DNA of 64,000 nucleotides. It comes from Gemmatimonadota bacterium. GTDB lineage: Bacteria > Gemmatimonadota > Gemmatimonadetes > Palauibacterales > Palauibacteraceae. The translations under genes were made by a program, and so were the position numbers. Each line of letters begins with the position of its first letter. Within the stretch, counting starts at the first letter, position 1. The DNA lies in contig JAJDWE010000075.1 of assembly GCA_022825725.1 (NCBI GenBank), positions 41,001-105,000 of the forward strand, given 5' to 3'. Shown piece by piece: positions 41,647 through 49,493 of the stretch. The notes under the pieces were generated by a model. The model was given only the letters and a program-made list of their open reading frames with translations. It did no database searches and was not told the origin of the DNA.

Positions 41647-43328
41647 CCTCCGGCCGCCGAGTCACGGTCGTTCGGACCCGATGCCGCATCGAGAATCAGG
41701 CGTCTCACGTCTTCCCAGCCGGCCTTCCATGTGAAAGTCTCGGGGAGAACCCAGATCGGCAGGCCCGGGTCGAAGAGCGGGCGGAGTCGGGAGAGGTCCT
41801 TGCGTGTGGTGAGCACGCCCCCCCGCCCCGCGGCCCGGATCGCGCCCGTCCGCTCCTGCGGCGACGGGATCCCGTGATCGCTCAGCGCGAGCCGCTCCCG
41901 AACCGACGCGCACGCGGTGCCGGCCTGCGCGAAGAAGAGATTGGGCTTCATGATTCCGGTCAAGGCGAGCCGGGGGGCCGGCGGCCCCGACCAGGCGCGT
42001 GCTCCCGCGCTCACGGCCTCGAGGGGCCCGTATCCGAACACACCTGTCGCCACCGGGACGCCGGGGGCCAGACTCCCGCAACGGGCCCGGAGTTCGCCGT
42101 CGAAGCGGGAGAGTTCGGCCGTCCACGGCTCCCGTCCCGTTATGAGGATCGCATCCGCGCGGACGACGGCGCGTTCCCAGCGCTCGCGGAAAGGGCCGGC
42201 GGGGAGGCGCTCCCGGTTCGTGCGGCGAAGCGCGTCCCGGTCGAGAACGAGGAGGTCGAGGTCGCGGAAGAGGCGGCGATGCTGAAAGCCATCGTCGATG
42301 ATCGCGACGGTCGCTCCCTCCGCCGCGGCCCGCCGTCCGGACCGGAGCCGGTCCGGGTGTCCGCGGATCGACGCCCCCGGCGCCTCGTGCGTGAGCAGCT
42401 CCAGCTCGTCGATGTATCCCCGCGCGAGAATGGCCGGACGGTGCCCGGCCTCCCGAAGCGTGCGGGCGATGCAGGCGGCGAGCGGCGTCTTGCCGCTCCC
42501 CCCGGCCGTGACGCCGCCGACCGAGATCACGGGGATGCCGGCGGAGCGCGTGGCGAGGATCCCGAGATCGTAGAGGCGATGCCGGCCGTCGTGGATGCCG
42601 CCGTAGATATGGCCGAGCCCCCTCAGCGGGAGCGCTGGGCGCGGGCGGCGCCACTGGCTGCGGAGGCGGAGTTCGAGCGAGCGCCGCACCGGGATCCGAC
42701 GCGCCTCCCGCGCCGCCTGCTCGCAGCGGGCCACCTCGCGCTCGAGCGCGACCTGGATCTGTTCGGTGTCCGGCGCGGCGCCCTCCCGGACCGGAGCGAG
42801 CGACACGAACACCGTGGCTCCGGGGGCGGGGATGAGGAAGCGATCCCAGCTCGGGAGCCGCAGGCCCGAGGAGGCCGCGACCCCCACCACGGTCACGGAG
42901 CGCTCCGCCAGCGCCGCGATGCGCGCCGTGCCGTCCTTCAACGACCGCCGGGGGCCGCGTGGTCCGTCCCCCGTGAGAATCACGCCGCGTCCCGACGCGA
43001 AGGAGCGGGCCAACTGACGGAAGCCGGCCGAACCGCCGCGGGTGCTCGAGCCCCGGGCCACGTCATAACCGAGGCTTCGGAGGACGCGCGAGACAATCTC
43101 GCCGTCCCGGTCGCGGCTCGCGAGCGTCGCGAGTTCCTGCCCCGCGAAGAGGCATGTGAGCGGGAGGAGGTGTTCGTGCCAGCACGCGTGGATTTCATGC
43201 TTCAGCCGGGGCCGGTACGGACGGCCGGGATCGTCGGGGTGCCGGAAGCGCCACGTCCGGCTGACCGGAAGCGCGGCCCGCACGAGTCGGACCGCGAGGC
43301 CCAGCGGGATGCGACGGGCGCTCAGCAC
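41643..43328 (-). CDS. lpxK: DUF374 acyltransferase - LpxK (tetraacyldisaccharide 4'-kinase) fusion
   Basis: 561 residues from GTG 43328 (7-base overlap with lpxB). Residues about 40-200 form a DUF374 lysophospholipid-acyltransferase-like domain: ACWHEHLLPL at 48-57, SRDRDGEIVSRVL, ARGSSTRGG and GDGPRGPRRSLKDG. Residues about 230-561 are LpxK: Walker A GVTAGGSGKT at 272-281, AILARGY, VAIIDDGFQHRRLFRDLDL and RLPAGPFRERW. LpxK phosphorylates the 4' position of the lipid A disaccharide. Both domains keep their motifs within one uninterrupted frame, with a short Arg-rich linker. Upstream codons overlap lpxB and lack homology. The acceptor of the DUF374 half is unknown; a late lipid A acylation is an attractive guess. 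Confidence 0.9.
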   Translation of the reverse strand: MLSARRIPLGLAVRLVRAALPVSRTWRFRHPDDPGRPYRPRLKHEIHACWHEHLLPLTCLFAGQELATLASRDRDGEIVSRVLRSLGYDVARGSSTRGGSAGFRQLARSFASGRGVILTGDGPRGPRRSLKDGTARIAALAERSVTVVGVAASSGLRLPSWDRFLIPAPGATVFVSLAPVREGAAPDTEQIQVALEREVARCEQAAREARRIPVRRSLELRLRSQWRRPRPALPLRGLGHIYGGIHDGRHRLYDLGILATRSAGIPVISVGGVTAGGSGKTPLAACIARTLREAGHRPAILARGYIDELELLTHEAPGASIRGHPDRLRSGRRAAAEGATVAIIDDGFQHRRLFRDLDLLVLDRDALRRTNRERLPAGPFRERWERAVVRADAILITGREPWTAELSRFDGELRARCGSLAPGVPVATGVFGYGPLEAVSAGARAWSGPPAPRLALTGIMKPNLFFAQAGTACASVRERLALSDHGIPSPQERTGAIRAAGRGGVLTTRKDLSRLRPLFDPGLPIWVLPETFTWKAGWEDVRRLILDAASGPNDRDSAAGG

Positions 43329-44506
43329 GGTCCGCCGGGGCGGCCCTCGGAGTCGAGGGCCCCGAGGAGCTCGATCGCGTGCCGCGCGACGCGGGCCGCG
43401 CACCCCGGCTTCCCGAGCCGCTCGCGAACGGTGTCGAAGCCGCAAAGCATCTCCCGACGCGCCGGCGCCTCTTCACCGAGGAGCGCCTCGAGCGTCTGCG
43501 CCGCGCGCTCGGCCGTCAGCTGATCCTGGAGGAATTCCGGAACGACCGGCGCCTCCGCCACGAGGTTGACGAGCACGATGGAAGGGACGCGCACCAGCCG
43601 GCGGCCGATGGCCCACTCCACTCTCCCCATGCGGTAGCCCACGACCATCGGAACCCCCGCGAGGGCGAGTTCGAGCGTGATCGTGCCGGACTTCGTGAGG
43701 GCGGCCCAGGACCGCTCCGTCGCCTCGCGCGCCCCCGCGGTCGGGAACCCCGCTCCCACATAGAGCGACTCCGGCAGATGCGGGGGGCGCGCGATGACGA
43801 AGTCGAGATCCGGGTGCCGCCTCGCGAGTTGCCGCGCGGCTTCCGCGAAGACGGGAAGCATGCACCGCACCTCCTGCGCCCGCGATCCCGGAAAGAGCCC
43901 GATCACCCTGTCCCCACCGGAGGTGCCGCCCCCGCTCGCCGCGGGGGACCCGCACGCCGCCGGAGCCCTCGCGCCGTCATCGGGAGCGCGCGTCGCGTCG
44001 AGAAGAGGGTGCCCGACGAAGTCCGTTGGCACGCCGTGTCGTTCGAGCAGCGCCGCTTCGAACGGGAGCACGGTGAGGACGCGGTCGCAATCGCGCCGCA
44101 GCTTCGCGGTCCGGCCCTCCCGCCAGGCCCATACCTGGGGCGCGATGTAGTAGAGGACCCGCCGCCCCTGCCGCCGCGCGCTCCGGGCGAGCCTGAGGTT
44201 CAGCCCCGGGTAGTCGATCGGAAGGAACAGCCGGACATCCTCCGTCAGGAAGAGACGCCGGATCCTGCGCTCGAGTCGAAGGAAGCCCGGCAGACGCCGC
44301 AGCACCTCCGTCCCCCCCATGACCGACAACTCGTCCAACCCGGCGATCCTCGACACCCCGGCCGCCTCCATCTCGCGGCCCCCGATCCCGAACAGCCTCG
44401 CCCGGGGCAGCTTCCGGCGGATCTCCCGTGCGACCGCCGCGCCGTGGTGGTCCCCCGAGGATTCGCCGGCGGAGATGAAGATCGCCGGCGGTGGACGTGG
44501 GGTCAG
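43322..44506 (-). CDS. lpxB: Lipid-A-disaccharide synthase LpxB, apparent CTG start
   Basis: 394 residues. The N-terminal AIFISAGESSGDHHGAAVAR holds the conserved AGExSGD loop. LFGIGGREMEAAGV, LPIDYPGLNLRLARSARRQG, YYIAPQVWAWREGR and FVGHPLLD follow; KSGTITLELALAGVPMVVGY marks the donor site. LpxB joins UDP-diacylglucosamine and lipid X. The first ATG in frame (44371) lies after the AGExSGD loop, and no ATG, GTG or TTG is available before it. CTG 44506 overlaps the preceding stop as CTGA, matching the overlap pattern of its neighbours, so I take it as the start. Confidence 0.87.
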   Translation of the reverse strand: MTPRPPPAIFISAGESSGDHHGAAVAREIRRKLPRARLFGIGGREMEAAGVSRIAGLDELSVMGGTEVLRRLPGFLRLERRIRRLFLTEDVRLFLPIDYPGLNLRLARSARRQGRRVLYYIAPQVWAWREGRTAKLRRDCDRVLTVLPFEAALLERHGVPTDFVGHPLLDATRAPDDGARAPAACGSPAASGGGTSGGDRVIGLFPGSRAQEVRCMLPVFAEAARQLARRHPDLDFVIARPPHLPESLYVGAGFPTAGAREATERSWAALTKSGTITLELALAGVPMVVGYRMGRVEWAIGRRLVRVPSIVLVNLVAEAPVVPEFLQDQLTAERAAQTLEALLGEEAPARREMLCGFDTVRERLGKPGCAARVARHAIELLGALDSEGRPGGPC

Positions 44507-44637
44507 GACAGTCGGCCGAGGTAGGCCATCAGCATGAGGACAAGCGCAAGGAGAATGAGGAGAACCAGAGTTCGGGGTCCCCTCTTGACCGCGCCTCCGA
44601 GCTTCTTCCGCTCCTCACGAATCTTGATCAACGACAT
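44503..44637 (-). CDS. 44-residue membrane peptide in the lipid A operon
   Basis: From ATG 44637, with GGAG seven bases upstream, the peptide has a basic N-terminal half (KIREERKKLGGAVKRGPR) and one transmembrane helix (TLVLLILLALVLMLMAYL). It overlaps the Gfo/Idh gene by 23 bases, and its stop overlaps the CTG start of lpxB. The codon pattern is GC3-rich and the build is that of a real small membrane protein. Function unknown. Confidence 0.6.
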   Translation of the reverse strand: MSLIKIREERKKLGGAVKRGPRTLVLLILLALVLMLMAYLGRLS

Positions 44638-45589
44638 GTACGAACTCCTCGATTTCGCGGGTGATCCGGATCGCGACTTCCAGCGCGTCCCTGCCCGCGT
44701 GACCCGATACCAGGCGGCTCGAACGTCCCGCGATCGCATCGGCAAAAGCCTCGAGTTCCCGGCCGAGCGCCTCGCCGCCGCGAGCCTCCAGCGGCACATG
44801 CTCCACCAGGGCTTCCACTCCCGTGATTTCGGTCACGGCCCCCGGGTCGCGCCGCCTGTAATGATGTCCCGTTCCGGCCGCCAGATCCAAGCTGAAGTAC
44901 CCGGAGCGCTGGAACAACCGCAGCTTCCGCAGCGCTTTCAGCGCCACGCGGCTCGCGGTGATGTTCGCCACCGTGCCATCCTCGAAGGAGAGGCGCGCGT
45001 TGGCGAGGTCGATCCGGGGGGAGATGACGGGTACGCCCACCGCGCGCACGTCCACCAGCGGCGCCCCCGTCAGCGTAAGGACGAGGTCGATGTCGTGGAT
45101 CATCAGATCCAGGATCACGGTGGTGTCCGCCCCTCGGGGCTGAAACGGCGCCATCCGCAGGGACTCGATGAACCGCGGCCGATCGAGCCACGGTTCCGCG
45201 GCAAGGAGGACGCCGTTGAAGCGCTCGACGTGTCCGACCCCGAGAACGACGCCCTTCTCCTCCGCGAGCGCGAGGATGTCGTCCGCCTCCGCGAGGCTTG
45301 CCGCGAGCGGCTTCTCGACGAGTGCGTGGCACCCCGCGCGGATCGCGGCGGCCGCGGCTTCGCGGTGCGCCGCGGTGGGCACCGCAACGACGACGGCCTC
45401 GACCCGGTCGAGCAGCGCCTCCGCCTCCGCGAAGGCGGGCACGGACAAGCTGTCCGCGACCTCCCACGCCCGCGCGGTCGACCGGTCGTGGACCCCCTCC
45501 AACTCGAACGCGTCGCTCTGCGCCAGGAGCCGGGCGTGCTCGGCGCCCAGCTTCCCGACCCCGACGACGCCGGCCGGGATCCGGCTCAC
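44615..45589 (-). CDS. Gfo/Idh/MocA-family oxidoreductase in the lpx operon (GnnA-like)
   Basis: 324 residues. An N-terminal Rossmann fold (AGVVGVGKLGAEHARLLAQ) is followed by the family signature VEKPLAASLAEADDI with EKP near 95. HVERFN near residue 122 and the DLMIHDIDLVLTLTG block with its catalytic-type histidine near 168 are kept. Placed between lpxA and lpxB it resembles GnnA, which oxidises UDP-GlcNAc at C3 so that an aminotransferase (GnnB) can make the 3-amino sugar for amide-linked lipid A. No GnnB is seen here. It starts at GTG inside the lpxA stop (GTGA). Confidence 0.8.
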   Translation of the reverse strand: MSRIPAGVVGVGKLGAEHARLLAQSDAFELEGVHDRSTARAWEVADSLSVPAFAEAEALLDRVEAVVVAVPTAAHREAAAAAIRAGCHALVEKPLAASLAEADDILALAEEKGVVLGVGHVERFNGVLLAAEPWLDRPRFIESLRMAPFQPRGADTTVILDLMIHDIDLVLTLTGAPLVDVRAVGVPVISPRIDLANARLSFEDGTVANITASRVALKALRKLRLFQRSGYFSLDLAAGTGHHYRRRDPGAVTEITGVEALVEHVPLEARGGEALGRELEAFADAIAGRSSRLVSGHAGRDALEVAIRITREIEEFVHVVDQDS

Positions 45590-46440
45590 ACGGCAGACCG
45601 GATCTTCACCTCGCGCGGCTCCGGCGGGAGGTCGTCATCCGGTCCGACGCGGGTCGCGGTCACGCCGCGTTCGGAATCTCGGATGAACTCCACGAGTTCT
45701 CGCACTTCCGAGGTCATGTCTCCCTGCCGGACGCGGTCGAGACCTGCCCGGAGCGGGTCGCCCGACCGAAAGATCGTCCGGTATGCGGCCTGTAGCGCGC
45801 GAATCGCCTCCGGCTCGAATCCCCGGCGTTCGAGGCCGATGCGGTTGACGCCGTACGTGCGGGTCCGACCTCCCCCCACGAGCGTGTACGGTGCAACGTC
45901 GCGGGAGACGCGCGCGCCCCCTCCGACCATCGCATGCCGGCCGATCCGGGTGAACTGGTGGATGCCCGTCAGCCCCCCGACGATGCCCCAGTCTCCGATC
46001 TCGACGTGTCCCCCCATCGTCACGCCGTTCGCGAGGACGACGTGATTCCCGATGAGGCAGTCGTGGGCGATGTGCACATAGGCCATCACCAGCGTGTCCG
46101 CCCCGACCGACGTCAGACCGTTCGCCGCCGTCCCCCGGTTCAGCGTCGTGAACTCGCGCACGACGGTTCGGGGCCCGATCTCCAGGAAGGTGCGTTCTCC
46201 CGCGTATTTAAGGTCCTGCGGGTCCGAACCCAGGACGGCCCCCTTCGCGATGCGCACATCGTCGGCCACGCGCGTATCCCGTTCGATGAGTACGTGCGGG
46301 CCGATGCGTACCCGTTCGCCGACCTCCACGTCGGGGCCGATCACCGTGTACGGGCCCACGGAGGCACTGGCTGCGATGCTCGCCGATGGATCGACGACGG
46401 CCGTCGCATGCCGCCCCGGCGCAACCCCCGCCGACGTCAC
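45586..46440 (-). CDS. lpxA: Acyl-ACP--UDP-N-acetylglucosamine O-acyltransferase LpxA
   Basis: 284 residues of left-handed beta-helix hexapeptide repeats (ASASVGPYTVIGPDVEVGE, VRIGPHVLIERDTRV). The catalytic histidine lies in MAYVHIAHDCLIGNHVVLAN near 120-138, and GGLTGIHQFTRIGRHAMVGG follows. LpxA starts lipid A synthesis by 3-O- or 3-N-acylation of UDP-GlcNAc or its 3-amino form. The adjacent GnnA-like gene makes the amide option worth noting. The start GTG overlaps the fabZ stop (GTGA). Confidence 0.95.
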   Translation of the reverse strand: MTSAGVAPGRHATAVVDPSASIAASASVGPYTVIGPDVEVGERVRIGPHVLIERDTRVADDVRIAKGAVLGSDPQDLKYAGERTFLEIGPRTVVREFTTLNRGTAANGLTSVGADTLVMAYVHIAHDCLIGNHVVLANGVTMGGHVEIGDWGIVGGLTGIHQFTRIGRHAMVGGGARVSRDVAPYTLVGGGRTRTYGVNRIGLERRGFEPEAIRALQAAYRTIFRSGDPLRAGLDRVRQGDMTSEVRELVEFIRDSERGVTATRVGPDDDLPPEPREVKIRSAV

Positions 46441-46865
46441 CGGTCCATGACCTGCCCCAGAATCGTGGCCTCCGCCGCGACCCTGCCGTCGACCCGGGCG
46501 ACGCCCTTCAGTTTCCCGCGCCTGGCCCGCCCCTGGACGAGATCGAGTTCGAGGATCAGCTGGTCACCGGGGATGACGGGCCGCCGGAACTTCACGCCGT
46601 CCACCGAAAGGAAGTAGATGACCTTGTCCTCCGGGTTCTCGAGGCCGCCCATCAGCAGGAGTCCCCCGCACTGGGCCAGCGCCTCGATGATGAGCACCCC
46701 GGGCATCACGGGACGGCCCGGAAAGTGCCCCGCGAAGAACGGTTCGTTCGCGCTCACGTTCTTCAGGCCGACGATCCGCTGCCCCGGTTCGATCTCGAGC
46801 ACCCGGTCCACCAGAAGCATGGGATACCGGTGCGGGAGGATGTTCAGTATTTCGGTGACGTCCAT
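46437..46865 (-). CDS. fabZ: 3-hydroxyacyl-ACP dehydratase FabZ
   Basis: 142 residues from ATG 46865 with GAGG seven bases upstream; ATG 46898 (ATGA overlap with lpxC) would add 11 residues. The hot-dog fold motifs ILPHRYPMLLVDRVLEI, catalytic EPFFAGHFPGRPVMPGVLII and EALAQCGGLLL are complete. FabZ dehydrates 3-hydroxyacyl-ACP and competes with LpxA/LpxD for substrate, which explains its place in lpx operons. Confidence 0.95.
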   Translation of the reverse strand: MDVTEILNILPHRYPMLLVDRVLEIEPGQRIVGLKNVSANEPFFAGHFPGRPVMPGVLIIEALAQCGGLLLMGGLENPEDKVIYFLSVDGVKFRRPVIPGDQLILELDLVQGRARRGKLKGVARVDGRVAAEATILGQVMDR

Positions 46866-46894
46866 CACCCTTCCTCGTTCGTCTCGTTCTCCCG

Positions 46895-47746
46895 TCATCC
46901 GGCTTCTCGTGTCGTGCCGCACGACACCAGCCGGCGGGCGAGTTCCAGATTGCCGTGATGTCCCGGTCGTTCCGCGACCACATGACATTGCAGTCTCGCG
47001 CCCACGAGTGCGAGATCGCCGATGATGTCGAGAATCTTGTGCCGGACGAACTCGTCCGGGAAACGGAGCCTCTGCCCGGCTTCGAGCCCGTCCGCGGAAA
47101 GGGCGAGCGTGTTGTCCCGCGTCGCTCCGAGGGCGAGCCCCCGTTCACGCAGCGCCTCCCTCCATTCGGACAGCCCGAAGGTGCGGGCCGGCGCGATCTC
47201 CCGCAGGAACTCCACGGGTTCCAGCCGCGCGCTCGCGGACTGTCGTCCGATGAGAGGGTGGTCGAAATCGATCGTCGCCGAGATCCGCCCGGATTCCGCG
47301 GGGAGGACATCGTAACGGGTTTTCCCGATGGCGAGGCGCAGGGGGCGGTCGATCCGGAGGCACGTCGCCTCTGCCTCCTGCGCGACGGGTCCGGCTTCCA
47401 GGAGCCGGTCGCACCACGCGCCGGCGCTCCCGTCGAGGGCGGGAGGCTCCGGCCCGGAGATGTCCATCCGGAGGTTGTCGAGTGCGAGTCCGTGCGCCGC
47501 GGCGAGCACATGCTCGGCGGTGCGGACCACGGCGTCGCCCCGTCGGAGGGCGGTCTCGCGGTCGGTGGAGTGTACGGACTCCACCGTGGCCGGTATCTCC
47601 GGCGCCCCCGGAAGATCCGTGCGACGGAAGCGCAGGCCCCCGTGTTCGGGCGCGGGGTGGAGTCTGACGACGGAGGGCTCGCCCGTGTGTATTCCGTACC
47701 CGCGGACCTCCACGGCCCGCGAGATCGTGCGCTGTTTCGCCGTCAA
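46895..47746 (-). CDS. lpxC: UDP-3-O-acyl-N-acetylglucosamine deacetylase LpxC
   Basis: 283 residues from TTG 47746, overlapping the lpxD stop (TTGA). RGYGIHTGEPSVVRLHPAP opens the first domain. Zinc ligands are H in RTAEHVLAAAHG near 80 and H/D in FVRHKILDIIGDLAL near 240; the catalytic histidine lies in ERPGHHGNLELAR near 263. It catalyses the committed step of lipid A synthesis. It is not fused to FabZ, unlike in some phyla. Longer upstream frame was rejected because it overlaps lpxD. Confidence 0.94.
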   Translation of the reverse strand: MTAKQRTISRAVEVRGYGIHTGEPSVVRLHPAPEHGGLRFRRTDLPGAPEIPATVESVHSTDRETALRRGDAVVRTAEHVLAAAHGLALDNLRMDISGPEPPALDGSAGAWCDRLLEAGPVAQEAEATCLRIDRPLRLAIGKTRYDVLPAESGRISATIDFDHPLIGRQSASARLEPVEFLREIAPARTFGLSEWREALRERGLALGATRDNTLALSADGLEAGQRLRFPDEFVRHKILDIIGDLALVGARLQCHVVAERPGHHGNLELARRLVSCGTTREAG

Positions 47747-48813
47747 GCGCTTTCTTCGTCCGACCCGTCCGGCCGGGCGGGCCGCCCGCCCGAGCGGGCG
47801 CCCAGCCGCCGCTCTAGGCGCGCGACGCGATGGAAGAGGTCCGGCAGCCGGCTCAGGTGCGCGGCCTCCTTCAGCCATGACCGCTGAGGACGGGCCGGCG
47901 TCCCTCCCAGCTCCGCTCCCGCGGGCACATCCTGCACCACCCCCGTCTGGCCCGCGATGCGCGCGCCGGCTCCGATCGTCAGGTGGCCCGCCACGCCGGC
48001 CTGGCCGCCGAACTGCGTTCCGGCCCCGATGTCACAGCTCCCCGCGATGCCGACGTGCGCCGCGATGAGGCAATCGCTCCCGATCCGCACGTTGTGCCCC
48101 ACGTGCACGAGGTTGTCGAGCTTCGTCCGTTCCCCGATCCGCGTGTCGTCGAGCGCGCCGCGGTCGATCGTGCAGTTCGCTCCGATCTCGACGTCTTCTC
48201 CGATCACGCAGCCGCCGATCTGCGGCACCTTGTGCGCCCCGTCCGGCCCCGTCACGTACCCGAAGCCGTCCGTCCCGATGCGGGCGCCCGCATGCACGCG
48301 AACACGGTCGCCCAGTTCGACGCCGTGGAGGACGGAGACGGCATGGCCGAGCCGGCAGTCGACGCCGATCCGCGCTCCACGACCGATCAGCGTTCCCGGC
48401 CCCACCCACGTCCCGCGACCGACCCGGGCCCCGTCTTCCACCACTACACCCGGGCCCAGTGACACCGCCTCCCCGATCCGCGCCCCCTCGTCGACCCGGG
48501 CGGCCGGGTGGATGCCCAGCGGCGGCGGGGGCTCCGGATGGAAGAGCCGCACGATCGTGGCGAAGGAGAGATGAGGGTCGTCGACCTTCAGGACGCTGAA
48601 CCGGACCTCGCCCGGTTCGAAGCTGCGTGGAGTCAGCACGGCCCCCGCCCGCGTCCCCCGGACGGCTTCCCGCATCGTTTCGCGGGCGAAGAATGCGAGG
48701 TCTCCCGGGCCGGCGAGGTCGAGCGAGGCGACTCCGCTCAACGTGCGGTCGGGATCGCCCAGCACGTCCGCGCCCACGCGACGAGCGAGATCGGAGACCG
48801 TGAACGTCGTCAT
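47743..48813 (-). CDS. lpxD: UDP-3-O-acylglucosamine N-acyltransferase LpxD
   Basis: 356 residues. An N-terminal uridine-binding domain (SVLKVDDPHLSFATIVRLF) is followed by hexapeptide repeats (about 100-300). The catalytic region is KLDNLVHVGHNVRIGSDCL near 230-248 with AHVGIAGSCDIGAGTQFGGQ after it. TKLDN and IDRGALDDT are typical LpxD features. The C-terminal helix is long and charged. It adds the 2-N acyl chain. 54 bases separate it from the upstream skp/ompH gene. Confidence 0.96.
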   Translation of the reverse strand: MTTFTVSDLARRVGADVLGDPDRTLSGVASLDLAGPGDLAFFARETMREAVRGTRAGAVLTPRSFEPGEVRFSVLKVDDPHLSFATIVRLFHPEPPPPLGIHPAARVDEGARIGEAVSLGPGVVVEDGARVGRGTWVGPGTLIGRGARIGVDCRLGHAVSVLHGVELGDRVRVHAGARIGTDGFGYVTGPDGAHKVPQIGGCVIGEDVEIGANCTIDRGALDDTRIGERTKLDNLVHVGHNVRIGSDCLIAAHVGIAGSCDIGAGTQFGGQAGVAGHLTIGAGARIAGQTGVVQDVPAGAELGGTPARPQRSWLKEAAHLSRLPDLFHRVARLERRLGARSGGRPARPDGSDEESA

Positions 48814-48867
48814 TCGCGGATCGGGTCGGAGCCCGTGCCTGGTGTCGTGTCGCAGAAGTCCGCGACA

Positions 48868-49476
48868 CTAGCCGCCGGGCAGGGCCGAGAGGTCGGCGAG
48901 GTCCACCCCGAGACGCTCGAGCACCGAGGTGGTGATGTCGAGGGAGATGTCCGCCGCCACCACGCCCGCGGCGATGTCGAGCACGATCGAGTAGCTGCGT
49001 TCCGCGCGGATCTCCTCGATCACCTCGTTCACGCGCACGACGATCGGTTCGAGCAGCTCCGCCCGACGCCGATCGAGTTCCACGTTCAGTTCCTGCTGCC
49101 GGGTCGCCGCCTCCTGCTGCTTGTCGCGGATCTCCCGCTCCTTCTGCTGGCGTCCCGCCGGGTCGAGCAGCGACTGCTGCTGCTGGTACGCTCCGATGAG
49201 GGAGTCGATCTCCGCCGCGAAGGCCTCGAGCTCGCCCTCGAACTCGAGAGAAACGCGCTGAAACGCGGCACCCGCCGAATCCGCGCCGGGTGCGACGGGA
49301 AGGATGGCCTGCGTGTTCACGTAGACGATCGGCGTCCCCTCGGGGGGCAGCGGGACCACTTCCAGCGGCGCCGGCGCCCCCGGCAGCTCCTGACCGGCCA
49401 GAGGGCCCGCGATCAGCGAGCCGAGCGCCAGCAGGCGCATCACGGCCGGCCTTGCGCCCCCGTGAATCCAGTTCAT
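48868..49476 (-). CDS. OmpH/Skp-like periplasmic chaperone
   Basis: 202 residues from ATG 49476 (GGAGAG about ten bases upstream). A signal peptide (MRLLALGSLIAGPLAGQE) is followed by a beta strand (IVYVNTQAILPVAPG) and long coiled-coil arms rich in Gln/Glu (QQQQSLLDPAGRQQKEREIR), then the returning strand (YSIVLDIAAGVVAADISLDI). This is the OmpH/Skp plan. It holds unfolded outer-membrane proteins on their way to BamA, which is encoded just upstream. The place between bamA and lpxD is the classical one. Confidence 0.88.
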   Translation of the reverse strand: MNWIHGGARPAVMRLLALGSLIAGPLAGQELPGAPAPLEVVPLPPEGTPIVYVNTQAILPVAPGADSAGAAFQRVSLEFEGELEAFAAEIDSLIGAYQQQQSLLDPAGRQQKEREIRDKQQEAATRQQELNVELDRRRAELLEPIVVRVNEVIEEIRAERSYSIVLDIAAGVVAADISLDITTSVLERLGVDLADLSALPGG

Positions 49477-49493
49477 GTCGGTATCTCTCCGGT

